The notes under the pieces: generated by a model
The model's database searches: none
Seen by the model: the letters and a program-made list of their open reading frames with translations, nothing else
Told to the model about the DNA's origin: nothing
Position numbers and translations under genes: made by a program
In this document: piece by piece, positions 41,152 to 44,490 of the stretch
Numbering within the stretch: position 1 is the stretch's first letter
How the letters are laid out: every line of letters starts with the position of its first letter
Origin: Winogradskyella sp.
GTDB lineage: Bacteria; Bacteroidota; Bacteroidia; Flavobacteriales; Flavobacteriaceae
DNA: 44,490 nucleotides
Assembly: GCA_030149175.1 (NCBI GenBank)
Contig: JASBSA010000015.1
Span: forward strand, 1-44,490
Direction: 5' to 3'

Positions 41152-42309
41152 ATGAAAAAAATTCAAATGGTTGACTTGCAAAGTCAATATGCAAAGATAA
41201 AAGATGTTGTAGATCCTTCCATACAAGAAGTAATGGAAAGTGCAGCATTTATAAATGGACCAAAGGTTCATCAATTTCAAAAAAACCTAGAAGATTACCT
41301 TGGTGTAAAACATGTCATTCCTTGTGCTAACGGTACTGATGCTCTGCAAATAGCGATGATGGGCTTGGGTTTAAAACCTGGCGATGAGGTTATTACGGCA
41401 GATTTTACCTTTGCCGCAACTGTAGAGGTTATAGCTTTATTACAATTAACTCCTGTCTTGGTTGATGTTGATCCTGTATCGTTTAATATAGATGTTGAAG
41501 CTATCAAAAAAGCGATTACTCCAAAAACAAAAGCTATAGTCCCTGTGCATTTATTTGGTTTAGCTGCTGATATGGATGCGATAATGGAGATTGCAAAAGA
41601 ACATGATTTATATGTCATTGAAGATAATGCCCAAGGTATAGGTGCAAATTATTTGCATAATGATGGAACCAAAACCAAAACAGGAGCTATTGGTCATGTA
41701 GCCTCAACATCATTTTTCCCATCAAAGAATTTAGGCTGTTATGGAGATGGTGGAGCTATTTTTACAAATGACGATGATTTAGCCCATATCATAAGAGGTA
41801 TTGTGAACCATGGTATGTACGAAAGATATCACCATGATGTAGTTGGTGTAAATTCTCGACTAGATTCTATACAGGCCGCAGTTTTAGATGCCAAATTACC
41901 GCATTTAGATAGTTATAATGAAGCAAGGAGACATGCAGCGAGAAAATATACAGAAGCTTTTAAAAACCATCCCAAAATTATAACTCCATCTGGGAGAACG
42001 TCTTGTAATGGTATTTGCGAAACTTGCGATTGCCATGTATTCCATCAATATACACTGAACCTAAAGGATGTGGATAGGGATGCTTTGGTGAAGCATTTAC
42101 AAGAGAATAACATTCCTTGTGGAGTGTATTATCCAATACCATTGCATAAGCAAAAAGCGTACGAGGATGAGCGTTACAATCAAGAAGATTTTAAAGTGAC
42201 GAATGCTTTGGTGACTTCTGTTATTTCATTGCCAATGCACACAGAATTAGATGATGAGCAAATTGAATTTATAATTGAAAAGGTTTTAAACTTTGTAAAC
42301 GAAAACTAA
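41152..42309 (+). CDS. DegT/DnrJ/EryC1/StrS-family PLP aminotransferase
   Basis: A 385-residue cytoplasmic sugar aminotransferase that transfers an amino group to a nucleotide-linked keto sugar for surface polysaccharide synthesis. Family features are VDLQSQYAKI, FINGPKVHQFQKNLEDYLGV, CANGTDALQIAMMGLGLKPG, DEVITADFTF, VHLFGLAADM, VIEDNAQGIGA, the PLP-binding Lys192 in FFPSKNLGCYGDGGAI and VNSRLDSIQAAVL. The segment at residues 284-295 holds four Cys in ten residues (SCNGICETCDCH) before VFHQYTL, an insertion absent from the classical enzymes I recall. It is four bases before the epimerase gene, so the two are co-transcribed. The exact sugar is not determinable here. Confidence 0.92.
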   Translation: MKKIQMVDLQSQYAKIKDVVDPSIQEVMESAAFINGPKVHQFQKNLEDYLGVKHVIPCANGTDALQIAMMGLGLKPGDEVITADFTFAATVEVIALLQLTPVLVDVDPVSFNIDVEAIKKAITPKTKAIVPVHLFGLAADMDAIMEIAKEHDLYVIEDNAQGIGANYLHNDGTKTKTGAIGHVASTSFFPSKNLGCYGDGGAIFTNDDDLAHIIRGIVNHGMYERYHHDVVGVNSRLDSIQAAVLDAKLPHLDSYNEARRHAARKYTEAFKNHPKIITPSGRTSCNGICETCDCHVFHQYTLNLKDVDRDALVKHLQENNIPCGVYYPIPLHKQKAYEDERYNQEDFKVTNALVTSVISLPMHTELDDEQIEFIIEKVLNFVNEN

Positions 42310-42312
42310 ATT

Positions 42313-43332
42313 ATGAAAATACTTGTAACGGGTGGCTTAGGTTTTATAGGTTCTCATACGGTAGTAGAACTACAAAATAAAGGTTTTGAGGTTGTAATTA
42401 TAGATAATTTAAGTAATTCATCAATTGATGTTTTAGATGGTATTACAGCAATTACAGGTGTTAAACCCCTTTTTGAAAAGTTAGACCTTAAAGTTAAGCC
42501 TGATGTTACTCGATTTTTTGAAACTCATAATGATATAGCAGGGGTTATTCATTTTGCTGCTAATAAAGCTGTGGGCGAGAGTGTTAAAGAACCTTTAATG
42601 TATTATGAAAATAATATAGGCACTTTGGTCTACATACTTCAAGAACTCTCTAAATTAGATAAACAAAATTTCATTTTTAGCTCATCTTGCACGGTTTACG
42701 GTCAAGCAGATGAATTGCCAATCACCGAAAATGCTCAGGTAAAACCAGCAGAGTCTCCTTACGGTAATACAAAACAAATAGGTGAAGAAATTATTAGAGA
42801 TACTTGTAAGGTAAATTCAAACCTAAAGAGTATAGCCTTAAGATATTTTAACCCTATCGGTGCGCATCCTTCTGCAGAAATTGGAGAATTACCTATTGGA
42901 GTGCCTCAAAATCTAGTACCATACATTACACAAACAGGTATGGGTTTGCGTGAGCAATTGTCTGTTTTTGGTGGAGATTATCCAACACCAGATGGAACTT
43001 GCATTAGGGACTATATCCATGTGGTAGATTTGGCAAAAGCTCATGTTGTAGCTCTGCAACGTTTGTTAGAAGAAAAAAACCTTTCCAATTATGAAGTGTT
43101 TAATTTAGGGACAGGAAAAGGAAGTTCTGTACTAGAAGCTATTCAGTCTTTTGATAGGATTTCGGGTAAAAAATTAAAATATCAGATTGTAGGAAGAAGG
43201 GAAGGCGACATTACTGCGGCCTATGCAGACACAACAAGAGCAAATGATGTTTTAGGTTGGAAAACACAACTCACCTTAGACGACGCTATGGCATCAGCAT
43301 GGAAATGGGAAAAAAAGATTAGAAATAAATAA
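42313..43332 (+). CDS. galE: UDP-glucose 4-epimerase
   Basis: A 339-residue short-chain dehydrogenase/reductase of the extended type that interconverts UDP-glucose and UDP-galactose using bound NAD. The Rossmann motif is TGGLGFIGSHT (Gly7, Gly10, Gly13). The catalytic Tyr150 and Lys154 lie in SPYGNTK, and the serine region in FSSSCTVYG. Other GalE features are IDNLSNSS, HFAANKAVGESV, LRYFNPIGAHPSAEIGE, FGGDYPTPDGTCIRDYIHV and a C-terminal GRREGDITAAYADT. It follows the aminotransferase gene by three bases and probably supplies sugar nucleotides for envelope polysaccharides. It may equally use N-acetylated sugars. Confidence 0.96.
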   Translation: MKILVTGGLGFIGSHTVVELQNKGFEVVIIDNLSNSSIDVLDGITAITGVKPLFEKLDLKVKPDVTRFFETHNDIAGVIHFAANKAVGESVKEPLMYYENNIGTLVYILQELSKLDKQNFIFSSSCTVYGQADELPITENAQVKPAESPYGNTKQIGEEIIRDTCKVNSNLKSIALRYFNPIGAHPSAEIGELPIGVPQNLVPYITQTGMGLREQLSVFGGDYPTPDGTCIRDYIHVVDLAKAHVVALQRLLEEKNLSNYEVFNLGTGKGSSVLEAIQSFDRISGKKLKYQIVGRREGDITAAYADTTRANDVLGWKTQLTLDDAMASAWKWEKKIRNK

Positions 43333-43344
43333 AATACAATACTT

Positions 43345-44490
43345 ATGAAAGCCTTATTCAGTACCCTAGCATTCATTTTTTCTTTATTATTAACAGGTCA
43401 AAACACCTACTTACATTGTGGAAAATTAATAGATACTGAGTCTGGTAAAGTACTTACTGAGCAAACAATTATAGTTTCAGGGAATAAAATAGTTTCTGTT
43501 AATAAGGGTTATCAAAACCCAGAAAATTTAGAAGACACTATTGTTGATTTAAAATCAAAAACCGTAATGCCAGGATTGATTGATATGCATGTGCATATTG
43601 AAAGTGAAACCAATCCAAAATCTTACCTTGAAGATTACACTTTGAATGATGCTGATATAGCATTTAATTCTGTAAAATACGCTGAAGTTACTCTTATGAA
43701 TGGTTTTACAACCGTAAGAGATTTAGGAGGTACTGGAGTTAATGTGGCTCTGAGAAATGCTATAAATGCAGGCAAAGTTAAAGGGCCAAGAATTTTTACA
43801 GCTGAGAAAGCTTTGGCAACTACAGGTGGTCATGCCGATCCTACTAACGGTGCAAGTAGAGATTTAATGGGGAATCCTGGTCCAAAAGAAGGGGTGGTAA
43901 ACGGTTTAGATGATGCAAAAAAGGCCGTAAGACAACGTTATAAAAACGGTGCAGACCTCATTAAAATAACTGCAACAGGAGGTGTGCTAAGTGTAGCCAA
44001 GAGTGGACAAAATCCGCAATTCACTGTTGAAGAAATTAAGGCTATCTGCGAAACCGCCAAAGACTATGGTTTTCATGTTGCAGCCCATGCTCATGGAGAC
44101 GAAGGTATGCAACGTGCTATTTTAGGTGGTGTAAAAACCATTGAGCATGGCACTTTAATGAGCGATGAAACCATGGAGCTTATGAAAAAGCATGATGTTT
44201 ACTTAGTTCCAACCATTACAGCAGGAAAATTCGTGTCAGATAAAGCTAAAATAAAAGGCTATTATCCTGAAGTTGTTGTGCCAAAGGCCTTGGATATTGG
44301 GCCAAAGATTCAGGATATGTTTGGCAGAGCATATAAGTCTGGTGTAGGGATTGCTTTTGGAACAGATGCTGCGGTTTTTTACCATGGAGAAAACGGAAAA
44401 GAATTTGGTTATATGGTTGAAGCAGGAATGCCAGCAATCGAAACCATTCAAAGTGCTACAGTTACCAATGCAATGATTCTTAAAATGGAA
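43345..44490 (+). CDS. Secreted amidohydrolase (imidazolonepropionase-like), partial
   Basis: The frame opens with ATG at 43345 and runs without a stop to the window edge, giving 382 residues of an incomplete C-terminus. A signal peptide (LAFIFSLLLTGQ) is followed by the amidohydrolase entry domain (LIDTESGKVLTEQTIIVSGN) and the metal-dependent barrel. Metal and catalytic residues are visible: HVH in MPGLIDMHVHIE, Lys in GADLIKITATGG, His in HVAAHAHGD and IEHGT, and Asp in GIAFGTDAA. This matches the Xaa-Pro dipeptidase/imidazolonepropionase-like group common in Flavobacteriia, probably periplasmic or secreted and acting on cyclic amides or dipeptides. It lies 12 bases after galE. The substrate is not predictable. 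Confidence 0.88.
   Translation, partial: MKALFSTLAFIFSLLLTGQNTYLHCGKLIDTESGKVLTEQTIIVSGNKIVSVNKGYQNPENLEDTIVDLKSKTVMPGLIDMHVHIESETNPKSYLEDYTLNDADIAFNSVKYAEVTLMNGFTTVRDLGGTGVNVALRNAINAGKVKGPRIFTAEKALATTGGHADPTNGASRDLMGNPGPKEGVVNGLDDAKKAVRQRYKNGADLIKITATGGVLSVAKSGQNPQFTVEEIKAICETAKDYGFHVAAHAHGDEGMQRAILGGVKTIEHGTLMSDETMELMKKHDVYLVPTITAGKFVSDKAKIKGYYPEVVVPKALDIGPKIQDMFGRAYKSGVGIAFGTDAAVFYHGENGKEFGYMVEAGMPAIETIQSATVTNAMILKME

Noticed and set aside
1-44490. CRISPR array, insertion sequence, rRNA operon or riboswitch
   Set aside because: I saw no regularly spaced repeats, transposase motifs, rRNA segments or recognisable aptamer structures.

Overview
This 44.5 kb, AT-rich window comes from a Bacteroidota genome, almost certainly a marine member of the Flavobacteriaceae; the genus cannot be fixed from sequence alone. 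The signs are a SusC/SusD pair, type IX secretion (T9SS) C-terminal sorting domains, FecI/FecR/TonB-receptor regulation, lipoproteins with acidic residues after the acylated cysteine, a lack of Shine-Dalgarno sites, a TTTG/TAnnTTTG-type promoter, and a short dispersed intergenic repeat.

Layout. (1) 1-300: tRNA-Leu(UAG) with promoter and terminator, followed by a 16-nt partial copy of its 3' end next to a dispersed repeat and a second terminator. (2) 303-4277, minus strand: ECF sigma factor, FecR anti-sigma factor and a TonB-dependent receptor with an STN signalling domain. (3) 4381-7032, plus strand: a small basic coiled-coil ORF and two extremely acidic lipoproteins sharing a repeated module. 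(4) 7388-9637: a T9SS-secreted protein of unknown role. (5) 9843-39239: a large polysaccharide utilisation locus (PUL) whose enzyme set fits a beta-1,3/1,6-glucan such as laminarin. (6) 39304-44490: housekeeping and envelope genes: a helical Ala/Asp-rich lipoprotein, Kdo transferase, a DegT-type aminotransferase, UDP-glucose 4-epimerase and the start of an amidohydrolase.

How the PUL probably works (inference from families and localisation signals). A membrane-spanning propeller/Y_Y_Y/LuxR regulator lies directly upstream of susC and a LacI regulator closes the locus. SusC/SusD and a lipoprotein with three copies of one domain bind and import glucan at the outer membrane. A GH16 lipoprotein cuts it. 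An unusual protein joins a clan GH-A-like catalytic domain to a predicted outer-membrane beta-barrel. GH17 and GH30 lipoproteins, whose tails after the cysteine are less acidic, may act in the periplasm; the GH30 would remove beta-1,6 branches. A GPH-type symporter would carry oligosaccharides into the cytoplasm, where two signal-less tandem GH17 enzymes and a GH149-like beta-1,3-glucan phosphorylase release shorter sugars and glucose 1-phosphate. Three non-catalytic proteins share a recurring beta-sandwich module that looks like a carbohydrate-binding domain.

Most notable points: the hydrolase/beta-barrel fusion; the shared unnamed binding module; two hairpins with matching GGTCAA/TTGACC arms inside the PUL, one of them overlapping the only upstream start codons of the phosphorylase; a tandem 11-bp repeat plus a palindrome upstream of susC; and the acidic lipoprotein pair.
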